From Planctomycetota bacterium (GTDB lineage: Bacteria > Planctomycetota > Phycisphaerae > SM23-33): 64,000 bases of DNA. Position 1 is the stretch's first letter. Every line of letters begins with the position of its first letter. Shown one piece after another: positions 8,366-17,142 of this stretch. Under the pieces are notes generated by a model, which was not told where the DNA came from, did no database searches, and worked only from the letters and a program-made list of their open reading frames with translations. The translations under genes were made by a program, and so were the position numbers. The DNA lies in contig JAAAOJ010000003.1 of the NCBI GenBank assembly GCA_009908915.1, forward strand, positions 1 through 64,000. Reading direction: 5' to 3'.

Positions 8366-8757
8366 GTGTGATCCTTTCGCTTCGTTTATGCCGGGCCACC
8401 CGCCATGTCAGACGTTACAACAGCGGGTGGCGTTCCACCAAACTAAACATTTACGCCGGACACACGAGCCTCGGCAAGCCCCTTTTCCCGCCGCGGGCTG
8501 GTCCCCGCCCTGCCGCTTGCCCGCTCGCCGGACGGACTCGGTCGTGTACTCTTTGAATCGACAACGCTTTCGCACGTACTTAATTATATGTGGGTTGAAT
8601 CCGACTAGACCATACAAAGCCGCTGCGAGAGGCCACGGCGAAAATCATCTTCTCCGTCGGCTCGGCCCTTGGCCTGAGGATAACACGCCGATATGATGAA
8701 CCGCTCCGTGGGAGAAGACCCCATGGACAACACAGCCACTGACCAAGGACGCCGACT
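8366..8757. other. Divergent intergenic region
   Basis: It lies between the divergent TPR-protein and phosphorylase genes. Apart from the ribosome site of the first gene and a promoter at 8669-8697 for the second, I see no gene or repeat here. Confidence 0.6.
8669..8697 (+). promoter_or_regulatory. Candidate promoter of the glycogen phosphorylase gene
   Basis: TTGGCC (8669-8674), a 17-base spacer and TATGAT (8692-8697). The start of transcription would be near 8704, giving a leader of about 54 bases. Confidence 0.5.
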
Positions 8758-11328
8758 ATGCGACCGCTGAGAACCTTCACCGTCGAACCGGCCCTGCCGG
8801 AAAAACTCTCGCCCCTGCTCGAAATCGCTCGCAACCTCTGGTGGTGCTGGCGCGGCGAGGCCCTGGAACTGTTCCGGCGGCTGGACCCGCAGTTGTGGGA
8901 ACAGCTCTACCACAACCCCGTGGCCGTGCTCGGGGCCATCAGCCAGGACCGCCTGCAGCGACTGGCCCGGGACGAGGGCTTCATTTCCCACCTGCTGCGC
9001 GTCTACAGCCAGCTCGAGTACTACCTCACGAACGACGGCTGGTGGCCGAAGACCTACGGCCCGAGTGACAAGCCGATCATCGCCTACTTCTGCGCCGAAT
9101 TCGGTCTGACCGAGTGTCTGCCGATTTACTCCGGCGGCCTGGGCGTACTGGCCGGCGACCACCTCAAGAGTGCCTCGGAAATGGACCTGCCCCTCGTCGG
9201 CGCGAGCCTGCTCTACCAGCAGGGCTACTTCCGCCAACGACTCAACGCCGACGGCTGGCAGCTCGAACTCTACCCGCGCAACGACTTCCACAACATGCCC
9301 GTCGAACAGGTCAACGACGACAACGGCCAGCCGCTGATGGTCACGGTTGACTTCCCCAACCGCCAGATCCACTGCCACATCTGGCGGGCACGCGTCGGCC
9401 GCGTCGACTTGTACATGCTCGACACGAACGTGCCGGCCAATGCCGTCGAAGACCGCCCCATCACCGCCCAGCTCTACGGCGGCGACCAGGAAATGCGCAT
9501 CCGCCAGGAAATCGTTCTCGGCATCGGCGGCGTGCGGATGCTCAAGGCGCTCGGCTTCGAGCCGAAGACCTACCACATGAACGAAGGCCACTCCGCCTTC
9601 CTGAGCCTCGAACGGATCCGGATGCTGATGGCCGAACACGGCGTGAGCTTTCACGAAGCCCGCGAGGCCGTCGCCGCCAGCAACGTCTTCACCACCCACA
9701 CACCGGTGCCCGCCGGCAACGACGCCTTCGCCCCATGGCTCGTCGAGAAGTATCTCAGCCACTACTGGACACAGCTCGGCCTGGGCAAAGACGAGTTCCT
9801 CAACCTCGGGCGGAACCTCCCGCCAGCCGCCGATGAACCGATGAATCTCACGATTTTCGCCATGCGCATGAGCCGCAGCCACAACGGCGTCAGCCACCTT
9901 CACGGACAGGTCTCGCGCAAGCTGTGGTCGAAGGTCTGGCCGTCGCTGCCGCTCGACGAGGTGCCCATCAAGGGCCTGGTCAACGGCGTGCATACGCTGA
10001 CCTGGATCAGTCACGACATGGCCACCCTCTACGACCGCTACCTCGGGCCCGGCTGGTACGAGAAGCCCGCCGACATCGAGGTCTGGCAGGCCGCACAGCA
10101 TATCCCCGACGAGGAACTGTGGCGCACTCACGAACGACGCCGCGAGCGGCTGGTCGCCTTCGTCCGCCGCCGCCTCCAGCAGCAACTCGAACGCCGCGGC
10201 GCCGGCCAGTCGGAGTTGCGGGCTGCCGAGGAAGCCCTCGACCCCGAGGCGTTGACAATCGGCTTTGCACGACGCTTCGCCACGTACAAGCGTGCGAACC
10301 TCATCCTGGCCGACCTCGAACGCCTCAAGCACATCCTCGGCGACGGCGAGCGCCGCGTGCAGATCATCTTCGCCGGCAAGGCCCACCCGCGAGACAACCC
10401 GGGCAAGGACCTCATTCGCCAGATCGTCCACACCTCGCGCGAGGAGCCCTTCCGCACATCGCTGGTGTTCCTGGAAGACTACGACATGAACGCCGCCCGC
10501 TACATGGTCCAGGGCGTGGACGTCTGGCTGAACACCCCCCTGCGCCCCATGGAGGCCAGCGGCACCAGCGGCATGAAGGTCGCCGCCAACGGCGGGTTGA
10601 ACGTCTCGATCCCCGATGGCTGGTGGGCCGAGGCCTACGACCCCACCGCCGTGCCCGCCGTCGGATGGTCCATCGGCGCCGGCGAGGAATACGAAGACCT
10701 CGACTACCAGAACTCCGTCGAGAGCCACGCCCTCTACGACCTGCTTGAGAAGGACATCGTCCCGCGATTCTACGATCGCGGCAGCGACAACCTCCCCCGC
10801 CAGTGGGTCGCGATGATGAAGGCCGCCATCACCCGCCTCGCACCAACATTCAATACCAACCGCATGGTTCGCGACTACTGCGAGCAGTTCTACGTCCCCG
10901 CCGCCAACCACTGGGACGAACTGACCTCCGACGAATTCACCCAGGCCCGTGAGCTTAGCGGCTGGAAACACAAACTCACCAGCGAGTTCGACAGCGTCAG
11001 CATCGAGTCGGTCAAGGACAACATGGACGGCCAGGACGCTCGGGTCGGCCGGGACATCCGCGTCGACGCCGTCGTCGCACTGGGCGGCCTGAGCACCGAG
11101 GACGTCCGCGTGGAGCTTTACTACGGTAAGCTCGACGACGACGGACAACTCACTCGAGGCACACCGCTGCGAATGGAACACACCGCCGAGCAAGGCGACA
11201 ACCGCCACCGCTACGCCGTCGACATGCCCTGTGACCACAGCGGCATGACCGGCTATACCGTACGCGTCATGCCCGGCCGCCACAGCAGCGACGACACCCG
11301 TGTCAGCTCCCTCATCCGCTGGGCATAG
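8758..11328 (+). CDS. glgP: Alpha-glucan (glycogen/starch) phosphorylase
   Basis: 856 residues, full length for the shorter, divergent class of glucan phosphorylases (the group typified by thermophile and mycobacterial enzymes rather than E. coli GlgP/MalP). It releases glucose-1-phosphate from alpha-1,4-glucan with pyridoxal phosphate. An N-terminal helical domain (LLEIARNLWWCWRGEALELF) leads into the catalytic core; EGHSAFL and FTTHTPVPAGND mark the substrate side, and the cofactor site is SGTSGMKVAANGG, with Lys607 as the Schiff-base lysine. The gene is separated from its neighbours and probably has its own promoter. The window also encodes a free glycogen-binding protein (63041-63382), which fits storage-glucan metabolism. 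Confidence 0.95.
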   Translation: MRPLRTFTVEPALPEKLSPLLEIARNLWWCWRGEALELFRRLDPQLWEQLYHNPVAVLGAISQDRLQRLARDEGFISHLLRVYSQLEYYLTNDGWWPKTYGPSDKPIIAYFCAEFGLTECLPIYSGGLGVLAGDHLKSASEMDLPLVGASLLYQQGYFRQRLNADGWQLELYPRNDFHNMPVEQVNDDNGQPLMVTVDFPNRQIHCHIWRARVGRVDLYMLDTNVPANAVEDRPITAQLYGGDQEMRIRQEIVLGIGGVRMLKALGFEPKTYHMNEGHSAFLSLERIRMLMAEHGVSFHEAREAVAASNVFTTHTPVPAGNDAFAPWLVEKYLSHYWTQLGLGKDEFLNLGRNLPPAADEPMNLTIFAMRMSRSHNGVSHLHGQVSRKLWSKVWPSLPLDEVPIKGLVNGVHTLTWISHDMATLYDRYLGPGWYEKPADIEVWQAAQHIPDEELWRTHERRRERLVAFVRRRLQQQLERRGAGQSELRAAEEALDPEALTIGFARRFATYKRANLILADLERLKHILGDGERRVQIIFAGKAHPRDNPGKDLIRQIVHTSREEPFRTSLVFLEDYDMNAARYMVQGVDVWLNTPLRPMEASGTSGMKVAANGGLNVSIPDGWWAEAYDPTAVPAVGWSIGAGEEYEDLDYQNSVESHALYDLLEKDIVPRFYDRGSDNLPRQWVAMMKAAITRLAPTFNTNRMVRDYCEQFYVPAANHWDELTSDEFTQARELSGWKHKLTSEFDSVSIESVKDNMDGQDARVGRDIRVDAVVALGGLSTEDVRVELYYGKLDDDGQLTRGTPLRMEHTAEQGDNRHRYAVDMPCDHSGMTGYTVRVMPGRHSSDDTRVSSLIRWA

Positions 11329-11411
11329 CAATTCCGCAGATTTCCGGGAACCGTTGCCTCACCCGCGCGTCTGAGCAGGTAAGCGTCACAACATCCTCCC
11401 GGAGAACCGCC

Positions 11412-13730
11412 ATGACACACACACGTTTCTGCACCGTCGAAATGCTGCTCATCCTGGCCACGGCCGCCCTTGCCCCGGCGGACGGCTTCATCGTGCCCGT
11501 CGACCGCCCCGACCACCCGCTGCCGGTACGCGGCGCCTGGGCCGTCAAGTATCACCACGTGGACGTCCGCGTCCGCGACCAGGTCAGCCACGTCGCCATC
11601 GACCAGGAATTCCTCAACACCACCGGCGGGATGCTGGAGGTCGAGTACTTCTTTCCCGTCCCGCCCGGCGCGGCCATCGACAGCATGACCCTCGTGGTCA
11701 ACGGCAAGGAGTTCAAGGCCCGGTTGCTGGAAGCCGACGAGGCCCGACAGATCTACGAGGACATTGTCCGCCGCAAGAAGGACCCCGCCCTGCTGGAGTA
11801 CGCCGGCTATGGGCTGTACCGCACGCGGGCATTCCCGCTGGAAAAGGACACCCCCGCCCGCGTCCAGGTGACCTACAAGCAGGTCTGCAAGAAGGACGGC
11901 GAGACCGTCGAGGTCTGGTATCCGCTCAACACCGAGAAGTTCTCGGCCAAGCGGATCGAAGACGTTCGCGTGACGGTGGACATCAAGAGCCCGGCCGACA
12001 TCACGGCCGTCTATTCCCCGACGCACGAGGTGGACGTCAAGCGGGAAAACCCGAGGCACGTCATCGCGACATATCACGAAAAGAACACACTGCCGACGAC
12101 GGACATCCAGGTCTTCTACAAGTCGGCCAACGAAGCCGTCGGAGCCTCGCTGCTGACGCACCAGCCGGAGGAAGACAAGGACGGGTACTTCCTGATGCTC
12201 GTCAGCCCCAACCCGCGACAGGACGCGGATAACATCGCGCCCAAGGACGTGGTCATCGCCGTGGACCATAGCGGCTCGATGAGCGGCGAGACGATGCGGC
12301 AGGCCCGCCAGGCCGTCAATCACGTACTGGCCCACTTGAACGCCAAGGACCGCTTCAATGTCATCGCCTACAGCGATTCGGTCCGTCCGCTGTTCGACGG
12401 ACTTGTCGAGGCCAGTGAGGCCAATGTCACGCGTGCCTGCGAGGACGTCGACCGCATCGCCTCCTCGGGCGGCACGGCCATCTACGACGCCCTTCAGGCC
12501 GCCCTCGGCCAGTGGAAGGACAAGGGCGAACGGGCCAGGTACGTGATCTTCCTCACCGACGGGCAGCCGACGATCCCCGCGCACAATCGGCCTGAGACTA
12601 TCGAGGAAGACGTCATCCTCCGCGAGACCGCCAAGGCCAACGAGCACGGCACGCGGATTTTCGCCTTCGGCGTCGGCTACGACGTCAACGTCCGGCTGCT
12701 GGACAAACTCGTCCGCGACAACCACGGCCGCAGCGACTACGTCAAACCCAACGAGCCGATCGAACGGAAGGTCGCCTCGCTTTACAACAAGATCAAGAAC
12801 CCCGTGATGACAAACCTGGCCGTCAAGCTCCAGGGCGTCCGCGTGTACGACACCTACCCGCGCGAGATCGGCGACCTCTTCGAGGGCGACCAGATCGTCA
12901 TCGCCGGCCGCTATGACCCACGCGACGCAGCCAAGCTCTCCAGCCCCGAGGCCGGTGTGCATACGACGCAGCTCGTCATCACCGGCACGTACCAGGGCAA
13001 GAGCAAGGGCTTTGAGTATCCGGTACGGCTGACCGCCAACCGCGGACGGCTGGGCTTCGACTTCGTGGAGACAATCTGGGCGACCCGCCGCGTGGGCTAC
13101 CTGATGGACCAGATTCAACTGCACGGCAAGAGCGACGAGCTGATCGACGAACTCGTACGGCTGAGCAAGACGTACGGCATCATCACGCCGTATACGAGCT
13201 TCCTGGCCGACGAGACCGTCCCGCTGCACTCGCCCGTCGCCGTTCGCGCCAAAGCCGCCGAGGAAGCCGACGAACTCGCTCGCGACGTCGAGGGCTGGGC
13301 CGGCCAGAACGCCGCCGCCACACGCCAGGAACTCAACGAGACCTCCGTTGCGATGCGTAAGTCAGGCCCGGCGCCGACAGCATCGCCCGAGCCGGGCGCA
13401 GGCGAGGTCGCCATGGCCGATGCGCCCGCCATGTTTGGCAACGCCGAGCAGGCCGGCTACGAGCAAGCCAGGAAGGAACGCGTCGGCGGACTGCGAAATG
13501 TGGGCAACCAGGCCGTCTACCAGCGGGGCCGCGTGTGGGTCGCCGCCAACGCCGCCGACATCGACCTGGCGAAGGACGCCGAGAAAGTCCAGGTCGTCGA
13601 ACGCTTCAGCGACGAATACTTCCAGCTCGTCCACCGGAACACCAAGCTGGAGAATGAGATCATGGCCTCACAGGGCGCGGACGAAGAACTCGTCATCCGC
13701 CTCCGCGGCCAGGCGTATCGAATCCGTTAG
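11412..13730 (+). CDS. VIT and von Willebrand A domain secreted protein
   Basis: 772 residues with an N-terminal export signal (hydrophobic residues 10-24). A VIT domain follows (about 30-170; YFFPVPPGAAIDSM, ARQIYEDIVRRKKDP), then a vWA domain from about 275. Its metal-ion-dependent adhesion site is intact: DHSGS with Asp285, Ser287 and Ser289. Further C-terminal is an Ala/Glu/Pro-rich linker and a charged end. Proteins of this type (related to inter-alpha-trypsin inhibitor heavy chain and to marine bacterial VIT proteins) bind ligands or other proteins at the cell surface. No covalent-anchor motif is seen. The stop TAG lies inside a MITE-like element. Confidence 0.88.
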   Translation: MTHTRFCTVEMLLILATAALAPADGFIVPVDRPDHPLPVRGAWAVKYHHVDVRVRDQVSHVAIDQEFLNTTGGMLEVEYFFPVPPGAAIDSMTLVVNGKEFKARLLEADEARQIYEDIVRRKKDPALLEYAGYGLYRTRAFPLEKDTPARVQVTYKQVCKKDGETVEVWYPLNTEKFSAKRIEDVRVTVDIKSPADITAVYSPTHEVDVKRENPRHVIATYHEKNTLPTTDIQVFYKSANEAVGASLLTHQPEEDKDGYFLMLVSPNPRQDADNIAPKDVVIAVDHSGSMSGETMRQARQAVNHVLAHLNAKDRFNVIAYSDSVRPLFDGLVEASEANVTRACEDVDRIASSGGTAIYDALQAALGQWKDKGERARYVIFLTDGQPTIPAHNRPETIEEDVILRETAKANEHGTRIFAFGVGYDVNVRLLDKLVRDNHGRSDYVKPNEPIERKVASLYNKIKNPVMTNLAVKLQGVRVYDTYPREIGDLFEGDQIVIAGRYDPRDAAKLSSPEAGVHTTQLVITGTYQGKSKGFEYPVRLTANRGRLGFDFVETIWATRRVGYLMDQIQLHGKSDELIDELVRLSKTYGIITPYTSFLADETVPLHSPVAVRAKAAEEADELARDVEGWAGQNAAATRQELNETSVAMRKSGPAPTASPEPGAGEVAMADAPAMFGNAEQAGYEQARKERVGGLRNVGNQAVYQRGRVWVAANAADIDLAKDAEKVQVVERFSDEYFQLVHRNTKLENEIMASQGADEELVIRLRGQAYRIR

Positions 13731-13892
13731 CAGTCCGTTTCGAAATGGGTCGCGTCGCGAGGCCGAGGCACTTTGCCGAGCATCAAGGAGCGGAAACGCA
13801 GGTGAATGAGTGCATTCATCGAGTTTCTGCGACGATGACGCGCAGGCAAAAGGCCCGGCCGCAGCAGCGATAGCTTTCTAAACGGGCTGCTA
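13728..13892. mobile_element. MITE-like element, family 1, copy 2 (165 bp)
   Basis: It is the inverted counterpart of the element at 6480-6685: ends TAGCAGTCCGTTT and AAACGGGCTGCTA, with a matching interior read on the other strand. If the TA is the duplicated target, removing the element restores GTTAGGAGC, so the original gene also ended in TAG. Confidence 0.8.
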
Positions 13893-13942
13893 GGAGCTTC
13901 CTCTATCGGCTGACATTCGCCCAGCCGAGTGCGTGTGATGCC

Positions 13943-13969
13943 GGGGCGGCCCTAGCTCCAGGCCGCCCC
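13943..13969 (+). terminator. Stem-loop, possible terminator
   Basis: GGGGCGGCC (13943-13951) and GGCCGCCCC (13961-13969) form a perfect 9-bp stem with a 9-base loop. The following bases (GCTTGCTTT) are only a weak T-tract. It lies after the VIT-vWA gene, so termination there is plausible but not certain. Confidence 0.4.
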
Positions 13970-14217
13970 GCTTGCTTTGCCCCGATGCTCCCGGGGCTGG
14001 GTGCGGCCGCCGTTCGGTGGCGTCAAGAACCCTCTCTGGCTCGACGACTCGCCATCTCTCCCAGAGGGCGAGAGGTCCTGCCCGGACAACGCCGGACTGT
14101 ATGCCCCAGATTCCGACCGCACCCACCGGCCTCACACCGCCGCACCTTGCCGCTTTACACTGCCCGGCAGGCTTCGTATCATCGACCGCCGGTCTCTGCA
14201 GAAAGGATGCGCGCCCT

Positions 14218-15894
14218 ATGCCCGCTTGCACCATTGGCCTGGATTACGGAACCAACAGCGTTCGAGCCCTCATCGTCAACACCGCCAACGGCAAGGAGGT
14301 CGCCTCGGCTGTCTGGACTTACGCCCACGGCACCGAGGGCGTGATCCTCTCCGACGACCCGAACCTCGCCCGTCAACACCCCGCCGACTACCTCAAGGGC
14401 GCCGAGACCACCGTCAAGCGTGCCATCGGGGGCGCCAAACGCTCGCTCAAGAGCTTCGATGCGGCCGACGTCGTTGGCATCGGTGTGGACACCACCGGCA
14501 GCACGCCCCTTCCCGTCGACCGCAGGGGCCTGCCACTGGCCTTCAAGCCCGCCTTCGACAACCACCCCGCCGCGATGGCCTGGCTGTGGAAGGACCACAC
14601 CGCCATCGACGAAGCAGAAGAAATCACCGACCTCGCACGCAAGATGCGCCCGCAGTACCTCGCCAAGTGCGGCGGCGTCTACTCCAGCGAGTGGTTCTGG
14701 AGCAAACTCCTCCACTGCCGCCGGACGGCGCCCAAGGTCTTCGACGCCGCCTACACCTGGGTCGAATGCGCCGACTGGATCCCGGCCATGCTCACCGGCA
14801 CCGAGGCCCCGGAGACGCTCGCCATCGGCGTATGCCCCGCCGGCCACAAGGCCATGTACAACAAGGCCTGGGGCGGCTACCCGGACGAAAAATTCCTCAT
14901 CCGCCTCGACGCCAAGCTCGGCGACCTGCGCGCCCGCCTCGTCGAGAAGGCCCAGACCATCGACACGCCGGTCGGCCAACTCACCGACGCGTGGGCCGGC
15001 AAGCTCGGGCTGCAGGCGGGCATCCCGGTGGCCACGGGCGCCTTCGACGCGCACCTCGGCGCGGTCGGCAGCGGCATTCGACCGGGCACGCTGGTCAAGA
15101 CCATCGGGACGAGCACGTGCGACATGATGATCGTCCCGCCCAACCAGAAACTGCCCGACATCCCGGGCCTGTGCGGCATTGTCCCGGGGAGCATCGTCCC
15201 CGGGTTCATCGGTCTGGAGGCGGGCCAGTCGGCCGTCGGCGACATCTTCAACTGGTTCGTCAATTACATCGCCCCGGGCGGCAAGACCAAGGGCTCGCAC
15301 AAGAGCCTCACCGCCGAGGCCGAGCAGCTCCGCCCCGGTGCGTCCGGTCTGCTGGCCCTCGACTGGAATAACGGCAACCGCACGGTGCTGGTCGACCCGC
15401 GGCTGACGGGCATGATCCTCGGCCAGACGCTCTACACGACGCCGGCCGAAATCTACCGGGCGCTGGTCGAGGCGACAGCCTTCGGCGCCCTGACGATCGT
15501 CAACCGGCTGGAGCAGTATCACGTCGAGGTCAAGGACGTGATCAACTGCGGTGGAATCGCCGAGAAGAACCCCATGGTCATGCAGGTCTACGCCGACGTG
15601 CTCAACCGAACCATGCGCGTCAGCCGCTCCAGCCAGACCTGCGCCCTTGGGGCCGCCGTCGCCGCCGCCGTCTGTGCCGGCCAGTACCAGTCCATCCCCG
15701 ACGCCCAGGAGGCCATGACCGGCCTGAAGAAAAGGGTCTACGAGCCGATCCCGGAAAACGTCGCCGTCTACAAGAAGCTCTACACGCTGTACAAGCAACT
15801 GCACGACGCGTTCGGCACGACCAGTTGGAAGGGCAACTGCCACAACGTCATGAAAGACCTGCTCGCCATCCGCACCGAAGCACGAGCAAGCTAG
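14218..15894 (+). CDS. araB: L-ribulokinase (FGGY family)
   Basis: 558 residues from MPACTIGLDYG; AAAGGATG lies upstream and the longer frame has no reason to be used. It phosphorylates L-ribulose (and related pentuloses) with ATP in arabinose breakdown. The start GLDYGTNSVRALIV is the phosphate-1 motif of ribulokinases, followed by GVDTTGSTPLPVD, the YSSEWFWSKLLH segment found in AraB, and GAFDAHLGAVGSG and GTSTCDMM in the second half. Length and motif order match AraB well. No araA, araD or sugar transporter is nearby, so the pathway context is missing. The TAG stop is part of the MITE-like element that follows. Confidence 0.88.
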   Translation: MPACTIGLDYGTNSVRALIVNTANGKEVASAVWTYAHGTEGVILSDDPNLARQHPADYLKGAETTVKRAIGGAKRSLKSFDAADVVGIGVDTTGSTPLPVDRRGLPLAFKPAFDNHPAAMAWLWKDHTAIDEAEEITDLARKMRPQYLAKCGGVYSSEWFWSKLLHCRRTAPKVFDAAYTWVECADWIPAMLTGTEAPETLAIGVCPAGHKAMYNKAWGGYPDEKFLIRLDAKLGDLRARLVEKAQTIDTPVGQLTDAWAGKLGLQAGIPVATGAFDAHLGAVGSGIRPGTLVKTIGTSTCDMMIVPPNQKLPDIPGLCGIVPGSIVPGFIGLEAGQSAVGDIFNWFVNYIAPGGKTKGSHKSLTAEAEQLRPGASGLLALDWNNGNRTVLVDPRLTGMILGQTLYTTPAEIYRALVEATAFGALTIVNRLEQYHVEVKDVINCGGIAEKNPMVMQVYADVLNRTMRVSRSSQTCALGAAVAAAVCAGQYQSIPDAQEAMTGLKKRVYEPIPENVAVYKKLYTLYKQLHDAFGTTSWKGNCHNVMKDLLAIRTEARAS

Positions 15895-15963
15895 CAGTCC
15901 ATTTACAAAGTGTCGCGTCCGTACGGACGCGTCACAACCTCTGCTTTTCTAAACGGGCTGATA
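15892..15963. mobile_element. MITE-like element, family 1, short copy 3 (72 bp)
   Basis: It has the same ends as the longer copies (TAGCAGTCCATTT and AAACGGGCTGATA) but a different, short interior with the palindrome GCGTCCGTACGGACGC. It appears to be a deletion derivative. Removing it with one TA restores GCTAACG, a TAA stop for the kinase gene. It ends just before the ribosome site of pdxJ. Confidence 0.7.
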
Positions 15964-15980
15964 ACGAAAGGAATGATCCT

Positions 15981-16733
15981 ATGGCCGGACTCGGCGTGAA
16001 TATCGATCATGTAGCGACCATCCGCGAGGCGCGTAAGACCGTCGAGCCGGACCCGGTCTGGGCGGCCGTCGAGGCCGAACTCGGCGGGGCCGACTGCATC
16101 ACGTTCCACCTGCGAAAGGACCGTCGGCACATCAACGACCGCGACGCCCGCATGCTCCGCCAGACCGTCCGCGGCAAGCTGAACATGGAGTTGTCGCTCG
16201 ACCAGGAGATCGTCGACGTCGCCGTGGCGCTCTGCCCGCACCAGGCCACCCTCGTGCCCGAAAACCGCCAGGAGGTCACCACCGAAGGCGGGCTGGACTG
16301 CATCGCCCACGGCGAGCGACTCGCCGAGGTCACGCGACAACTGCTGGACTGCGGCATTGTCGTCAGCGCCTTCATCGACCCCGAGCCGGACCAGGTCGCC
16401 GCCGCCAGCGAAGCCGGCTGCAACGCCATCGAGATCCACACCGGCGCGTACGCCAACGCCTGCACGCCGCCGGACGGCTCGCTGCCGCACCCCCGCGACA
16501 TCGACGACGCCCTCCAGGCCATCGTCACGGGTCTCGAAGCCGGCCTCGACGCCGATCTGGTCGTCCACGGCGGCCACGGCCTGACCTACCACAACATCGC
16601 CCCCGTCGCCGCGATGGAAGGCTTCTGCGAGTTCAATATCGGTCACTGCATCATCAGCCGGGCCGTCTTCGTCGGACTCCGCGAAGCCGTCGCCGAAATG
16701 AAAGACCTGGTCGCCTACCCCGGCGAGGTTTGA
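15981..16733 (+). CDS. pdxJ: Pyridoxine 5'-phosphate synthase
   Basis: 250 residues, the normal length. The start MAGLGVNIDHVATIR matches the family N terminus and is preceded by GAAAGGA. PdxJ condenses 1-deoxyxylulose-5-phosphate with 3-amino-2-oxopropyl phosphate to make pyridoxine phosphate. Conserved parts seen are NIDHVATIR, ITFHLRKDRRHI, NMELS, LVPENRQEVTTEGGLD and the C-terminal HGGHGLTYHN and FNIGHCIISRAVF. It makes the cofactor needed by the phosphorylase and other PLP enzymes. It follows ribulokinase directly but the two are parted by a MITE-like element; a shared transcript is uncertain. Confidence 0.96.
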   Translation: MAGLGVNIDHVATIREARKTVEPDPVWAAVEAELGGADCITFHLRKDRRHINDRDARMLRQTVRGKLNMELSLDQEIVDVAVALCPHQATLVPENRQEVTTEGGLDCIAHGERLAEVTRQLLDCGIVVSAFIDPEPDQVAAASEAGCNAIEIHTGAYANACTPPDGSLPHPRDIDDALQAIVTGLEAGLDADLVVHGGHGLTYHNIAPVAAMEGFCEFNIGHCIISRAVFVGLREAVAEMKDLVAYPGEV

Positions 16734-16783
16734 GCTTCCTCGATGTGTCTGATGCGGCTCGATATCATATGGCTTTCCATATT

Positions 16784-16902
16784 ATGAAGACGACTGTGAA
16801 CATCCCCGATGCGGTAATGCGGGACATCAAGGCCGAAGCCAGACGCTGGACAGGGACGTCGACCGCTTCGACGGCATCGAACGCGTCGACCCGTTCGCCT
16901 GA
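16784..16902 (+). pseudogene. Decayed ribbon-helix-helix (VapB-type) antitoxin
   Basis: The first 19 codons read MKTTVNIPDAVMRDIKAEA, the standard start of an RHH antitoxin (beta strand MKTTVNIPD, then a helix). The frame then becomes nonsense. In the next frame the last residues TLDRDVDRFDGIERVDPFA and a TGA at 16900-16902 look like a true antitoxin end. The middle and the frame have been lost by a deletion. No PIN-toxin gene follows; a MITE-like element lies 23 bases downstream. Confidence 0.6.
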
Positions 16903-16924
16903 CCGGCCCGGCCCGGTTCGCGGG

Positions 16925-17042
16925 GTGTGCGACACGTTTCGGTGGCGGCGAAGACATTCCATTGGCCAAGGACCTGCCGGGATTCAGAATGGCCGGCTCG
17001 TGCGACCCCAACAACGGGACGCCGGCATTTTATGTCGCACAC
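16925..17042. mobile_element. MITE-like element, family 2, copy 1 (118 bp)
   Basis: The ends are the inverted repeat GTGTGCGACA / TGTCGCACAC. The interior (CGTTTCGGTGGCGGCGAAG, GGATTCAGAATGGCCGGCTC) matches both halves of the reverse complement of 28917-29238, which carries about 200 extra bases in its middle. There is no coding capacity. Confidence 0.75.
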
Positions 17043-17080
17043 GTTCGCGGGCGCATTTTGCGTAATCTGTGGACACATCG

Positions 17081-17134
17081 GCCTCTCGTCGGTAACCTGT
17101 TGGGCGTTGTGAACACTCCGCGAAATCGAGAGGC
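17081..17134 (+). promoter_or_regulatory. Stem that could hide the dapA ribosome-binding site
   Basis: GCCTCTCG (17081-17088) can pair perfectly with CGAGAGGC (17127-17134). The second arm contains GAGAGG, which is the ribosome site 9 bases before the dapA ATG. The loop is long (38 bases), so an alternative fold would be needed to open it. It does not have the size or shape of the lysine riboswitch. Confidence 0.3.
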
Positions 17135-17142
17135 ATTTTCCG

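Noticed and set aside
8605..11331. 908-codon open frame on the minus strand
   Set aside because: It is antisense to glgP, whose family motifs are complete. Long antisense frames are common at this GC content; the translation is Val/Ala/Asp-rich without motifs.
17040..17142. Lysine riboswitch before dapA
   Set aside because: The leader is too short and lacks the conserved parts; only a simple stem was found.
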